Positions 11,525 to 22,692 of a DNA stretch of 64,000 bases are shown here, piece after piece. Under the pieces are notes generated by a model that had not been told where the DNA came from, did not search any database, and was given only the letters and a program-made list of their open reading frames with translations. The translations under genes and the position numbers were made by a program. The stretch comes from Dama dama (taxonomy: Eukaryota; Chordata; Mammalia; Artiodactyla; Cervidae), in contig NC_083691.1 of the NCBI RefSeq assembly GCF_033118175.1, forward strand, positions 13,861,001-13,925,000. The letters run 5' to 3'. The stretch's first letter is position 1; every line of letters begins with the position of its first letter.

Positions 11525-11879
11525 GGGTTTAGGGGTACGTGGAGGTCCCTGGTAACTTTTGAGAGGGCAGTCTGTTTGGAGCAGTAACAGCAGAAGCCAG
11601 CTGCTCACCCTGAGGCCAGGAGGGGCTCAGCACAGAGTGACTTTCTCCAGGTCATGCTCCACCCAGCAAGGGCTGTGATTCCAGTCCTAGTGGAGGGCTG
11701 CAGAGAACCCCCCAGAGCTGCCCAACCTCGCTGGAAGCCTGGGAAAAAAATAGACTCTTGGGAGTCACACAGACCCAGATCACCAACTGATAACCATGTG
11801 GGGGGGCTGAGGGCGTGACCTTGAGTACGCTTTATTTTTCCTGAGCTCAACTTCATCTGATAGATAGATAACAAGAGCT

Positions 11880-12085
11880 ATTACTTCTTGAGTGCTTACG
11901 GCACACTGGGCATGCTTCTAAATGCTCTACATATATTAGCCCATTTAATCATCACAACAGGTAGAATTTTCATCCCCATTATAGATAGAGATAAAGACAC
12001 CAAAGCACAAAGAGGTTAAGACATTTTCCCAAGGTCATCAGCTAGTTATGGACAGGGCAAGGATTCTGGCCCAAGCATGATTCCA
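11880..12085 (-). repeat. MIR, antisense, nearly complete
   Basis: The antisense MIR runs from 'ttgagtgcttacggcacact' through 'agcccatttaatcatcacaa' and 'aaagaggttaagacattttc' to 'aaggtcatcagctagttatg'. All blocks are in canonical order. The short (GATA) tract at 11861-11870 lies just upstream. Confidence 0.8.
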
Positions 12086-12639
12086 GAGTTTATGTTAATG
12101 TATCTGTCCTAAGGTCTCAGCATGGCTTAGGCAGGATGATCAAGGCACAAGAAAGTTCCTGGCTCAATTAATTACTCCCTTTCCCTGACCAACCACAAAT
12201 CTGAAGTCAGGGAGGCCTGGCCTGAGAGAGGCCTATGGGACCAGCTCCATGAGTCCTCACTGACCCTAGTGAAAACTGCATGCAGAGGAACACATACAGA
12301 ATTGTCTTGCGAAGTTGGTTGCAAATGCCTTGAGCCCCTGGGGCAGGGTCGAGCGAGAATGGTTTTGCTTTCAACACCCGCGCAGCAGAGATTGGCCAGC
12401 TGCCGCCCTGCAAGTCTGTGACAAGTGAAATTCACAAAGCGAACAGATTTCATCTGAAATCTGGAGGAAAAAGGATATTTGATCAGGATATGCCTACTGA
12501 ATCCCTGAATAAGGGTTCACTGGGTGTACACTGTATACAAAAGGGAATTAGGATTACATTGGAAAGGAACTGGATTTGGATGAAATTGAATGCCAAGAAG
12601 AATTAGAGTCTGGGCCAAGGATGACTTCTTCACATGAGT

Positions 12640-12910
12640 TTTCCCACTTATTGTCTGGACTCACGCAGCCCTATACTTTGGTGCAGAGCTGTGTTTAAGC
12701 ATTAAAATGCTTTGTGTCGCAGATAGGCTCTGAGTGTGTAATTAAAAGGATCCCTTCATTAGCAGAACTACACGACGCAAGCTCAAGTTGGCCTTTTCTG
12801 CTAATTTTGGAGGTGGTAAAACAGAGGCTAATACAACCACTAATTACAACCGTCATACAGACAGTGCCTCGCTGTCGCTTCCAGGAAATCTTTGTTCTCC
12901 CCAAACGTAG
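12640..12910. promoter_or_regulatory. candidate conserved noncoding element
   Basis: This stretch has no mobile-element signature. It has balanced AT content with several homeobox-type ATTA/TAAT cores: 'gtgtaattaaaag' at about 12736, 'gctaattttgg' at about 12800 and 'ccactaattacaacc' at about 12840. It has no credible frame. The look (repeat-free, low CpG, homeobox-like cores) is that of deeply conserved intronic enhancers. Conservation itself cannot be seen from one sequence, so this is inference. Confidence 0.3.
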
Positions 12911-12984
12911 ACAGGATCTTCCCAGTCACTGGGAGAGAAAAAGTGGGAGAAAGATTCATTCTGGCAACCAGAAGGAGGGGTGTG

Positions 12985-13140
12985 GCAGAGCAGGGGTTAA
13001 AAATGTGACCTCGGGAGTTAGGCTGCTGGGTTCCAGTCCCAGCTCCATCACTTAATCAGCTGACTCGACCTCTCAAAGCTTCAGCATCCTTAGATGTTGA
13101 CTGGGGTTGAATAGCATGGTCGTGGGTCCTCACTGAGAGG
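12985..13140 (+). repeat. MIR fragment
   Basis: 'agcaggggttaaaaatgtga', 'gctgctgggttccagtccca' and 'gctccatcacttaatcagct' are followed by 'acctctcaaagcttcagcat'. This follows the sense MIR order. It is diverged. Confidence 0.65.
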
Positions 13141-13521
13141 ATGACTATATTCACTGCCAGTTATTTTGAACACCTACTGTGTGTCAGGAACTGTGTGGGG
13201 GCTACAGTCACAAACTGTAGGTGTCATCCTCCTGGGCTTTTAGCCTGGGGTGAGAGAAACAGTCATCAAAGAGACAGTTGCACAAATAACCATGTAGGTG
13301 TAATTGTGATAATGACTCTGAAGAAAAAATAATGGTGACGATGATGACAACGATGATGATGCTGTACAAAGCCTATAACGTTCTATGTAAAGGCATGGTT
13401 GATTTAACGCTGGAAATTATGGGAAGTTTTTTGGAAAGGGTGATCCAGAATCTCAGATTTGAAAGATGAGTGTTTCTCATGTGGATAATTTGGGAAAAAG
13501 CCTTTACAAAAAGAGGGAAGG
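13141..13521. other. old repeat trace and a GATGAT-rich patch, no gene seen
   Basis: The start ('gaacacctactgtgtgtcag') looks like a mammalian ancient repeat. An imperfect trinucleotide patch (gat/gac units) lies at about 13335-13365. No exon is visible. Confidence 0.4.
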
Positions 13522-13740
13522 ATGCCTCCAGGTGGTGCTAGTGGTAAAGAACCCGCCTGCCAATGCAGGAGAGATAAGAGATGCAGGTTCGATCCCTGGG
13601 TTGGAAAGATCCCCTCGAGGAGGGCATGGCCACCCACTCCAGTAATTTTGCCTGGAGAATCCCATGGACAGAGGTGCCTGGAGGGCTTTGGTCTATAGAG
13701 TTGCAAAGAGTCAGACATGACTGAGCAACTTAGCATGCAT
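13522..13740 (+). mobile_element. Bov-tA SINE
   Basis: The head 'ctccaggtggtgctagtggt', the B-box-like 'ggttcgatccctgggttgg', the body and the tail 'gactgagcaacttagcatg' are all present. It belongs to the variant with a longer 'gagataagagatgcagg' insert after the head. Confidence 0.95.
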
Positions 13741-14775
13741 GGATGTGAAATTTGGATGATGAGGCAGGTGAAGCAGGTGGTGATTAGACCCGCAAGGCCC
13801 AGGGCTCTCTGGCCGGGAGTAAGGCCCCGTCCAGAGCACCTAGGCAGCTCGTGTGGGCCAGGCTTATCATCTGAAAACTGTTTCTCCGGGATCCAGTGGA
13901 AAGCTAAGCACAAGTCCAGTCATTCACAAAGACAGCGGCCAACTATTTAGTGGGTTTAAAGAGGGATTCTGCAGCCCTTGGGGCAAAATGATTCTCCTCC
14001 ATGCCTGCCAGTGTGGTTGGGCAAGTCTGAAGCTTCTCATTCAGAATCAGAGTTTGGGCCGCTCTGGTGTTTTAGCTCAACAGTGGTGTAGGGTTGTTGG
14101 GGTTTTTTTTTTTTTTCCCCTCTCTCTTTCTTCTTCTTTCTTCAAGGTTCTGAGCAGGAAGTCAGGAGAGCCGGGCCTGCCTTTGCTACCACCTTTCACT
14201 TGATGCCACCCCTCAAGCAAAGGACTTTGCCTGGACTTTCCAATATTATTTCAAAAGGAAACTGAGATGAGAGGATCACCAGGGTCCCTTCTATTCCTCA
14301 GCTTAACTTTTGCTTTATGTGGGGAGCAGCGAACATTTCTGTGTTCATGATTCGGTGACAGTGGTCATTGAGAGCCAGGCTCTCAGATGAAGAGCCGTCG
14401 CCCAGGGAGGTCCGGGAAAATGAGACTCACTTATGTAGGAGGGATGTATCTAGGTTCAGACCAGAGGGCAGGGGCAGCTGGACCCCGGGCCACCTGCAGT
14501 GAGATCCCGCAGACGGCCTCTGGGCAGTCTGAGGACCACAAGGACAGGCCAGTGTCTAGTTACCTGGGTTGGGGGTGGGGCAGAATGTCCAAAAGTGGTT
14601 AAAGAAATGCTCTATCCCCCTGTATTCCTGGAGGTATGTGTGGACCTCTCCCACTAAGGCTGGGGACTCGACAGTGAGCCTCCCAGATGATGACACATGG
14701 GAGATAAAGAGGCTGGTGATTATAATCTAAGTGGCGTGCATCCATTTTCTCTATAATTACATTGGTCCTATAGGT
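13741..14775. other. non-repeat stretch, no gene seen
   Basis: A T tract followed by a pyrimidine-rich run lies at 14102-14145. It resembles a strong 3' splice tract, but no coding frame follows it cleanly. The 14387-14602 frame has no motif. Confidence 0.4.
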
Positions 14776-15005
14776 TAGGTGGCTTCCCAGGTGGCGCTAG
14801 TGGTAAAGAACCCACCTGCCAATGCAGGAGGCATAAGAGTCGAGGGTTTGATCCCTGGGTTGGGAAGATTCCCCTAGAGGAGGAAATGGCAACCCACTCC
14901 AGTATTCTTGCCTGGAGAATCCCATGGACAGAGGAGCCTGGTGGGCTATAGTCCTTGGGGTCACAAAGAGTCTGACACAACCTAAGAGACTTAGCACGCA
15001 CACAT
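14776..15005 (+). mobile_element. Bov-tA SINE
   Basis: It has the head 'ggcttcccaggtggcgctag', the insert 'gaggcataagagtcgagg', a full body and the tail 'taagagacttagcacgcaca'. It is the same subfamily as the copies at 13522 and 20025. Confidence 0.95.
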
Positions 15006-15984
15006 AAGTTAGGTGCCACTTTTAGGTACCATTATTTTTCCCATTTTGTATAAGAGGATACTGAAGCTTTGTGATTATATGACTTGCCTAAAATGACAGA
15101 ATTGGGATTCCAACGGTGCCTCGTACTATCCCCAGAGCCCACGCCCCGATTCCCCAGACCTGTGCCCATGGGGCAGAGCTGCCTGGCAGCATCTCCCCCT
15201 CTCCTTGGCCTGAGTGACCATGCATTTCACTGACTCTCACTGCCCATGCCCAAGACAAAGAAAGCCAGAGGGACCAGGGCAAAGACGCCTGCTCTGTGCA
15301 GAGGGGCAGAGCAGAGAGAGCCCTGTTGGAAAAGAATCAGATTGGGGGCGGGGGTGGTCCCTGTAAAATGAGCTGTCAAATCCTCTATCTGGAAAATGAG
15401 GGGGCTGGGCCTGGTGACCCTAAAGGCACTTCCAGCTTGGAAATAGCCCAAGTTCTGAGTCTGTGGGAAAGCGGGTATTAGACTGAGTCTACTTGTCTGT
15501 TCTTTTGTTAATTCATTGCCTGGCCCGGCAGGAGAATGCCCCTGTAGCACCCCAGCCTGGTGCCTCCGAGAATCCACCCCAAGCAGGGACGAGGACCTAG
15601 TCCGCTGCCGTTGCCACTGGGGGCCTCTGTTCATTCACCACACGGCAAAACAGTGCATCAGTGACTTGTGTGGGCCTGTGACTGTAAAACAGGGGTTGAT
15701 TTGTTGGACAGTCCAAACAGAACAGCCCCATTCTGATAAGACGCTGGTTGTCACATACACTGCGGTCAGTTACAAGCAGACAGACCCACCCACCTACCCA
15801 CCCCGCTGCAGCAGAATCATCTGGAGGTCTAATCATCTGTGTGTTTGATTCTGAAGAATGCAACAAGTTTGAACTAGGCTTAGACTAAGTGCCCCCGCCC
15901 CCGACCCAGTCACTCTCCCTCCTAAGTAAGTGACCTCCATCGAAAGGGAGGAGAAAATAAGATTTCATCACTGCACTGAGTTGT
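15006..15984. other. non-repeat stretch, no gene seen
   Basis: A MIR-like patch lies at about 15030-15110. Minus frames at 15227-15634 and 15597-15866 are moderately long but overlap plus-strand frames and show no recognisable domain. A C-rich (CACC) run lies at 15786-15803. Confidence 0.4.
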
Positions 15985-16200
15985 AACATGATGGAGTGGA
16001 AATGGCCTGGGCTTTGAACTCAAGCAGATCCTTATTCAAATATCACTCAGCCATTTAACAGCTGAGTGACCTTTGAAAAGTAGCCTAATCTCTCTGAAGC
16101 TCATTTCTGAACAGCAAAATGGAGCCGCTTATTATTATACCTAATTCATAAGGATGATTGCCAGGGTCAAATGAGATGTTACAAATAATCCACCTGACTC
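15985..16200 (+). repeat. MIR, sense
   Basis: 'gggctttgaactcaagcaga', 'gctgagtgacctttgaaaag' and 'gcaaaatggagccgcttatt', ending near 'caaatgagatgttacaaa', give the full sense MIR order. Confidence 0.8.
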
Positions 16201-16234
16201 TCAGGTACTCAGTGCCTGATAACCCCCCGGGTGT

Positions 16235-16450
16235 GGAAGCAGCATAGTGCAATAGTTAGAAACAAGGACACTGCCACCTGCGTGCCTGGGTCTCTATCTG
16301 GGGTTTACAACTTATTAGTTTCTCTCTTTGTGCTGTGGTTTCTGCATCTGTAAAATGGGAATAACAATACCTTCTGCATAGGATTTTATCAAGATTAAAT
16401 GATTTAGGATAGCAGTCCCTGGCACATAACCGGTATCATCACCGTTGTGT
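16235..16450 (+). repeat. MIR, sense
   Basis: This is a second MIR directly downstream of the first. Its blocks are 'gcatagtgcaatagttagaa', 'gtttctgcatctgtaaaatg', 'gggaataacaataccttctg' and 'tccctggcacataaccgg'. A 12-G run follows at 16492-16503. Confidence 0.8.
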
Positions 16451-16503
16451 TTTGTTGTCGATGTTACACTGTGCTATGGAGGAAAGTGACTGGGGGGGGG
16501 GGG

Positions 16504-17071
16504 TCCAAAAGCGGCCAGGTGAGCATTCTGAGGAACATTGCATAAAGGGAAGCCAGTGGGAATAGATCCAGCATGGATCTAGGTCTTACAGGAACTGGAA
16601 CATCAGCCAGATCTCTCATTAAGTCCCTCTCCTCATCAGTCTGAAACACATGCCTCACCCATCTATCGCCTTCTCTTCAAATAGGATAGCATCACCATCA
16701 AGCAAATTGAGCCTCTGTGATGGAAGAGATTTATCAAATGACAGAGCCAGGCTACATGGTAGTTACGTTTATTTTTAGTAACTTCAGCCTCCAACTCTTT
16801 AAATTAGCTGCCGGGCTAATTTAAGGGATTTCTTTGATGCATGGTTGGCAGTTTCTCCTGGAGTGTCAATGTGCATTTGAAACCCCCAAGGGGCTGAGGG
16901 GACACAACTTGGCCAAGCGGTGGGGAACGGAACCTGCCTACCTCCTTTTGTCAGTTCAGCCTCGCTGCCCACCAGGTTCTCCTGCCAAGCCACAGGATTG
17001 CCCGGGAACATGATCCAGGGCCTTCCCTCCCTTTCTGTCCCCTGTGATCAAATGCCAAATCCATCTTCTTT
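16504..17071. other. non-repeat stretch, no gene seen
   Basis: Ordinary low-repeat DNA. It contains 'agctgccgggctaatttaag' and other ATTA-type text at about 16760-16830 that could be regulatory, but nothing specific can be claimed. Confidence 0.35.
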
Positions 17072-17238
17072 CACCTAGACCAGTGATTCTTAGACTTCAC
17101 TCCTCATCACACTCACCCACAGGGTTTGCTGAGACAGTTTCTGAGGCCATAGGTCTGGGGCGGGGGCAAGCACGTGCATTTCTAACAAGGTCTCAGGTGA
17201 TGCCGTTGCTGCTCGTCCAGGGACCATGCTTCTAAAAG
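17072..17238 (+). mobile_element. hAT-Charlie nonautonomous copy (MER5-group-like)
   Basis: The blocks 'ccagtgattcttagacttca', 'ctgaggccataggtctgggg', 'gcatttctaacaaggtctca' and 'ggtgatgccgttgctgct' follow a MER5-group element in order. The ends are eroded, so no target duplication can be given. Confidence 0.65.
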
Positions 17239-17938
17239 CCTTCTGACCCATTCACTGACCTTGAATGTTCCAATGGCTTCCTTACATCGTCAACCCCCTG
17301 CCGCCTTGATTCAGCATGCATACCTCTGGCAGACTCGTTCTTCTCTGAACTTCTGATTTGCCACTCTTCTCCCCCAAATCCACCACAACCTTGTCATCTC
17401 CTACACTGCCAAGTCCAAGCTTGCTAGTCTTAAAATGCAAGATCTTATAAAGACCCAGACCCATGCTGGCTTCCTAATCATATTCCCACCTGCTCCCTTT
17501 CATGTGTATGACTAAGACCCCCTAAACTGACCTCCTTCCATGTGCTCCGGGTCCCATCTCTGGATGCTCACCTAGCCACTCTCACCTGGCTCAGATGTTG
17601 TTTGCGGATGGGTCTAGTCTTCCCTCTCTGGGTTACACGCTTCCGGGTAGCAAGGTGGACTGTGTCAACCTTACCTGTGTAACCCAGGCCCGTGGGACAG
17701 GTAAGAACTGGGGAAGTGGTTCATAAATGAATAAATGATTGAAGAGATGCTTCACTAAAAAAAAAAAAGGGAATTATTTCTCTGAGAGCACTCAAGCATC
17801 TTCTCTGAAACTAGCCCTTTTATTATTTACCTTCCTATTTTGTTAATTTACAAGAATATACATATATATATATATAGTTTAAACATCAGAAACATTGGTT
17901 TTATTTAAATCAAATTAGCACTAGAGTTATATAGTGAG

Positions 17939-18146
17939 CCTCCCTGGTGGCTTAGAGGTTAAAGTGCCTTCCTACAATACGGTAGACCTGGGTTCAATCC
18001 CTGGGTCAGGAAGATCCCCTGGAGAAGGAAATGGCAACCCACTCCAGTAATCTTGCCTGGAGAATCCCATGGACAGAGGAGCCTGGCGGGCTACAGTCCA
18101 TGGGGTCGCAAAGAGTCAGACATGACTGAGCGACTTCAGTTTCAGT
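17939..18146 (+). mobile_element. Bov-tA SINE with 12-bp target duplication
   Basis: A full-length sense copy runs from 'cctccctggtggcttag' to 'gcgacttcagtttcag'. A perfect 12-bp duplication (ttatatagtgag) lies at 17927-17938 and 18147-18158. Confidence 0.95.
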
Positions 18147-18218
18147 TTATATAGTGAGCAAAGCCTCAGGTGTGTACTGAGACAGTCCTGAGTACAAATT
18201 CCTTTTTTGGAAGTAATC

Positions 18219-18357
18219 TTTTTTTTTCAAAGAGTTCTGTTTATTTATTTGGCCACACCACACGGCCTGTGAGATCTTAATTCCCCAGCCAGCGATTGAA
18301 CCAACCCACCCTGCATTGGAAGGCAGAGTCTTATCCACTGGATTTCGGGGCAAGTCC
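18219..18357 (-). mobile_element. CHR-type SINE fragment, antisense
   Basis: 'ttatttatttggccacacca', 'ttaattccccagccagcgat' and the head end 'ttatccactggatttcgggg' then 'caagtcc' show an antisense CHR copy. The internal part is shortened. Confidence 0.8.
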
Positions 18358-18534
18358 TTGAGGACAAATTCTGATTCCTCTATTGATTTATGGAATTGGG
18401 CAAGACTGGGCAGTATCGAGGTTCTTTGGGCCTCAGGTTCCTAATCTTTAAAATGGGACTAATTTCTAGCTACCTTGTAGAATTGTCTTGAGAAACCAAT
18501 GAAATCAATATATCAAGTAAGCTGCCTGACACCG

Positions 18535-18736
18535 AGTGTGTGTAGTGTGTTCAGTTGCTCAGTCATGTCCAACTTTGACATCCTGTGGACTGTAGCCTGC
18601 TAGGCTCCTCTGTCCATGGAATTTCCCAGGGAAGAATACTGGAGCGGGTTGCCATTTCCTCCTCCAGGTGATCTTCCCAACCCCTCTTGCATTGGCAGGC
18701 AGATTCTTTACCACTAGCGCCACCTGGGAAGCCCCA
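18535..18736 (-). mobile_element. Bov-tA SINE, antisense
   Basis: The antisense tail 'cagttgctcagtcatgtcca', the body 'actggagcgggttgccattt' and the head 'ctagcgccacctgggaagcc' are all present. It is full length. Confidence 0.94.
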
Positions 18737-19589
18737 GGAGTGGGTCTCCGATAACTACTAGTGATTTTCTTTTCAGACAGAATGGTGGTAGGGGGTTTTT
18801 CACAGGAGTTTTATTAAAGCAAATCTCCATTTTATTTGAAAAACCATAACAGATGAAACATTCCAGGATTCTTTCCCCTATTTTAATGAATCAAAGATAC
18901 ACCAAATTCAATTGTTTTTAAATGCCCCAAAGGACTAGTAAGCTTGATTTATATTTTCTTTACCAGTCACTTCTATTTCATAAGTCTGACTTTTCCATTA
19001 AAATGCTATTAACTAAAATCAGAATTTTACAGTATTTGTGATACCTTGGATCTCCACATGATAATTGGAATTATCTGGAGCAAAATACTATTTCTCCATG
19101 TTTTATTTCTTCCTCTGTATCAGTTGTATCTTTACTGCCTTCTTCCAGTTGAGTAAAACCCCTTCCGCCTGAATTTGTGGTTTCAAGTTCATGAAAATAT
19201 CTGTGGCTTTGAGGGCCCTTTTCATCTTGAGGTTATTAATTGTGATTCAGGAAGGAAGGGCAATGGTAATCACCCAGTAAGTGCAGCAACCCTTGAAGGA
19301 AATGTGAGAAGCTGTCACGGAGAAAGCAGACTCCTTCTGGGCAGCTCTAGAGGTGGGATGGGAGGCAGGCTACAGACACTGGAGGGAGACAGCCCCTGAC
19401 ATGCAGTCCAGGAAATCATCCCAGCCTGAGCCGTGCCCTGGAGGTGGTGGGGTCCCCCTCAGCAGGCAACCCAAGGTCCGGTCACCACCCCAGATGAATG
19501 ATCTGCCAGTCAGATGACCTACCAGTGCTAATGTCCTGTCTACCTGCGACTCATTTTTTTCCTCTAAAATGACGTCGTTGTGAAAATGC
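18737..19589. other. AT-rich then GC-rich stretch, no gene seen
   Basis: 18780-19150 is AT-rich and repeat-poor. 19175-19399 holds one open frame without motif or splice borders. No mobile element is recognised. Confidence 0.4.
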
Positions 19590-19830
19590 TCTGGAACTAG
19601 ATAGAGGTGGTGGTTTGCATGACATTGTGCCTTGTATGCTTTAAAATGGTGAATCTGGGGACTTCCCTGGTGGTCCAGTGGTTAAGACTCCATGCTTTCA
19701 AGGCATGGGGGCGCAGTTTTGATTCCTGGTTGGGAAATAAGAGCCAGCATGTCTTGAAATAGAGCAAGAAAAATTTAAAAATAAAATGGTGAATTTTATG
19801 TTATGTGCATTAGACCACAATAAAAGAAAA
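19590..19830 (+). mobile_element. L1 3' end fragment split by a CHR SINE
   Basis: L1 3'-end text 'agatagaggtggtggtttgc' and 'tggtgaattttatgttatgt', then 'gaccacaataaaag', is interrupted by the CHR copy at 19655-19782. It is in sense orientation. Confidence 0.7.
19655..19782 (+). mobile_element. CHR-type SINE with 12-bp target duplication
   Basis: The head 'gacttccctggtggtccagt' and 'ggttaagactccatgctttc' are followed by the degenerate 'gattcctggttgggaaataa'. A perfect 12-bp duplication (aaaatggtgaat) lies at 19643-19654 and 19783-19794. It is inserted into the L1 tail around it. Confidence 0.9.
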
Positions 19831-19984
19831 TAGATGACATCATTGGACAGAATGATCTCAAAGCTGTCTTTAGCTGTAATGTATAATGTTTCTGGGAGGG
19901 AGCACATGGCTTGGGGGACGTATGTCACCAGACTCTTATTTAACAAAGACAAGTCATGTAGATAATATCTGAGGGGGGAATGGC

Positions 19985-20510
19985 CGATTAAATTCTGGTT
20001 CAGACATAATATGGAATATTACATGGGCTTCCCAGGTGGCGCTAGTGGTAAAAAACCTGCCTGCCGATGCAAGAGACAGAAGAGACGGGTGTTCGATCCC
20101 TGGGTCGGGAAGATCCCCTGGAGGAGGGCTTGGCAACCCAATCCAGTATTCTTGCCTGGAGAATCCCATGGACAGAGGAGCCTGGTGGGCTTTAGTCCGT
20201 GGGATCACACAGAGTCGGATACAACTGAAGCGACTTAGCACACGCCTATGTCCATGAGAGGTTACGCTCATGAAAACACACTTAAGGCCACAGGAAAACA
20301 TGATATAATGGTAAAGTGTAAGAAAAAGGATTTAAACTACCCCATAGTGTGATCCTAACTTATAAATACAGATTAAAAAATTAAAACATTAGTGTTTATC
20401 CCTGAATTGTGGGATTGCAAATGATTCTGATTCCTTTTACCCTTTTATACAGTTTTCAACATGCCTACAAAGAGCATAATGATTATTATAATAAAAAAAA
20501 AAAAACTACT
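19985..20510 (+). mobile_element. L1 3' end fragment split by a Bov-tA SINE
   Basis: 'ataatatggaatattacatg' before the SINE and 'atgatataatggtaaagtgt', 'acttataaatacagattaaa' and a poly-A stretch at 20490-20505 after it are L1 3' untranslated text in sense orientation. Confidence 0.65.
20025..20247 (+). mobile_element. Bov-tA SINE
   Basis: A sense copy with the head 'ggcttcccaggtggcgctag', the insert 'gagacagaagagacgggtg' and the tail 'gaagcgacttagcacacgc'. It is nested in an L1 3' end. Both plus-strand frames through it are SINE-derived. Confidence 0.95.
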
Positions 20511-21477
20511 TAAAAACAAAAAATAAATAAATAACAGTCCTCTGGGCTTTGTAACCCTCAATGTGAACCAGGATGTGCTTTGGAAAAACAGGGCAGCAAA
20601 ATGGGAAGTGCCCTGGTCAGGAGAACTTAAGTGTAACTCCAGTTCACCCAGGGCAAAGAGCCCCTGCACCCTACTGGGCCTCAGTTTCTCCATCTAGAAC
20701 AGGGGTATAGAAACCACTGCAGACTGCACATGTTTCGTGAAGAGCAAATGAGATCGCCAAAGTGGGACGGTTCTGTTGATTGAAGAGTTCTCAGCCCATT
20801 TTCTTTGTCATGGAGTGCATTCAAACCGTACATTTCCTTCAACAAAATCTGCTTTAACAAAAACTTAATGAGTGCTTATAAAGTCAGTGATTGCCACTTA
20901 TCCAGGAATTTAAGAACTCATTTCTGGTAACGCGGCTGCTTTTTGTTCTCATCTTTCTTCTTATAACCTTAATGTGAAAACATTTTATTTCACCTGAAGA
21001 GTAACCACCTGACTTTTATTTACAGTCTTAAATTCAAGGAGGTGATGATAAAAACCAGTTTAGCTGAAGGGAAATTGCACCTACCCCACCCCCATCCTAT
21101 CCCACTCCCCGCCCCCCACCCCGCCCCCCGGGAGCGAGTACTTCTCTGGAGGAATCAGGTCCCTCCCCTTTGTAGGAAGGGGCATTTGTTTCCTTGAACC
21201 ATCCACACAGTTGAACTTTAGAAGGGGTTTTGAGCTGCTCTGGTTCTGCCTGTCCTGGCTTTGAGACCCACTTTGAAGGAACCATAACTTACAGGACCTT
21301 TTACTCACACCTGGGAGTTCTCTTTCAGACTTGGGCTCCTTGAACCAGCATGAACAAAAGTCCATTTTGGCAGAGTTGTCAAGTACACTGTTTCTCTATC
21401 GGACCGCTTTCCTATTTAAACGAGCCTATGGGGTAGATACAAAGCATCATAAGCTTGATATTTTATTTGACGCTTAC
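20511..21477. other. non-repeat stretch, no gene seen
   Basis: A MIR-like patch lies at about 20620-20750. A C-rich tract at 21083-21131 (runs of CCCC) could form G-quadruplexes on the minus strand. No exon is seen. Confidence 0.4.
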
Positions 21478-21489
21478 CTTGCTATTAAA

Positions 21490-21689
21490 GGTGGCTCAGA
21501 TGGTAAACAATCTGCCTGCAATGCGGGAGACCTGGGTTTGATCCCTGGGTCAGGAAGATCCCCTGAAGAAGGCAATGGCAACCCACTCCAGTATTCTTGC
21601 CTGGAGAATTCCATGGACAGAAGAGCCTGGCAGGCTAGAGTCCGTGGAATCGCAAAGAGTCGGACCGACTTGAGTGACTGATACTTTCA
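21490..21689 (+). mobile_element. Bov-tA SINE with 12-bp target duplication
   Basis: A sense copy runs from 'gtggctcagatggtaaacaa' to 'gagtgactgatactttca'. A perfect 12-bp duplication (cttgctattaaa) flanks it at 21478-21489 and 21690-21701. The first bases of the consensus head are missing, so the insertion was slightly 5' truncated. Confidence 0.95.
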
Positions 21690-21701
21690 CTTGCTATTAA
21701 A

Positions 21702-22020
21702 AGCACACTTTCCCAATGCAATGAATTCAATGAAACATTTCCCAAGCACCTAATATGTATCAAGTCCTATAGAAATAGGGTTGAATAAGATGTGGTCCTT
21801 GCCTTCAATGAGCTCACAAGATAGTGAGAGGGATTGGCACCTAAGCAAATACAGTGCAGTTGACTCGAGAAATGCAGACGTCCAAGGGACCTGAAAGACG
21901 ATTTTCAATGTGGTCACGGGAACAGATGAGCTGGTTCTGAAAGTGGAGCAGAAATGTGCCAGGCAGCCAGGGCCAAGGAAGACTTCAAAGGCTGAGTCAG
22001 AAAGCAGGTACAAAGATACC
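21702..22020 (+). repeat. ancient interspersed repeat, family uncertain
   Basis: The order 'atttcccaagcacctaatat', 'gtggtccttgccttcaatga', 'gctcacaagatagtgagagg' and 'aggcagccagggccaaggaa' is that of a common old mammalian repeat, similar to 2725-3120. It is diverged. Confidence 0.45.
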
Positions 22021-22207
22021 AAGATAGCCTGACTTGGTGACTGATGGCATGCTTGGAAGTGGGAGCTCTGAGAATGAGGCCATTTAATAAAGAAGAGTAG
22101 AAAATGGCCTTGGTATTGATCTCTGTGCTGTGGGATGCGGCTCTTCTTTTCCTGGGTCTCTTAGCCAGTTGGGCAGTATTTATTGGCTGTGTACACCGTG
22201 CTCAGGG

Positions 22208-22688
22208 TGTTACTGAGACCAAGCTCATACTGCTCGCCACATGACAGGCCAATAAATAGAGAGACAAGTTGTTGGGGCAAGGAATAGCGACTTTATTCAA
22301 GAAATCAGCAGACCGAGAAGATGGTGGACTGGCATCACAAAGAGCCATCTTCCCTGAGTTAGAATTCAGGCTCCATTTATACTAAAAGGGGAGTGGCTGA
22401 AGTCCTGGTTCTGGTCAGACTCCAGAGGGGATGTGTTAATTTCTTCCTTCCTGCAGTCATTCAGAGGTGGGCCTAGTCAGGAGGTTTCCTGTGAACCTAA
22501 CAAAGGTATTTTAGCTTGACGCTCATTCCATGCGAGACAGCCTTCTCAGAGATGGACTGTTATGTGTCAGTTAAGCTTATCGGCAACATCCCTTTAGTGA
22601 TGGACTTGCAGCAAAAACAGTAGAACACAAAGGCTAAAGTAAAAGTAACAGATTCGATATGGAGTCAGATTTGTTCTTCCCCACTACA
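22208..22688 (-). mobile_element. solo LTR of an endogenous retrovirus, antisense
   Basis: A 481-bp unit starts with TG and ends with CA, and the 4-bp duplication AGGG flanks it (22204-22207 and 22689-22692). On the minus strand a TATAAAT box lies at 22375-22381 and an AATAAA polyadenylation signal at 22292-22297. That is the correct U3-R-U5 order for a minus-strand LTR. No internal viral sequence is present, so this is a solo LTR left by LTR-LTR recombination. The 4-bp duplication suggests a gamma/ERV1-like class (inference). Confidence 0.85.
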
Positions 22689-22692
22689 AGGG

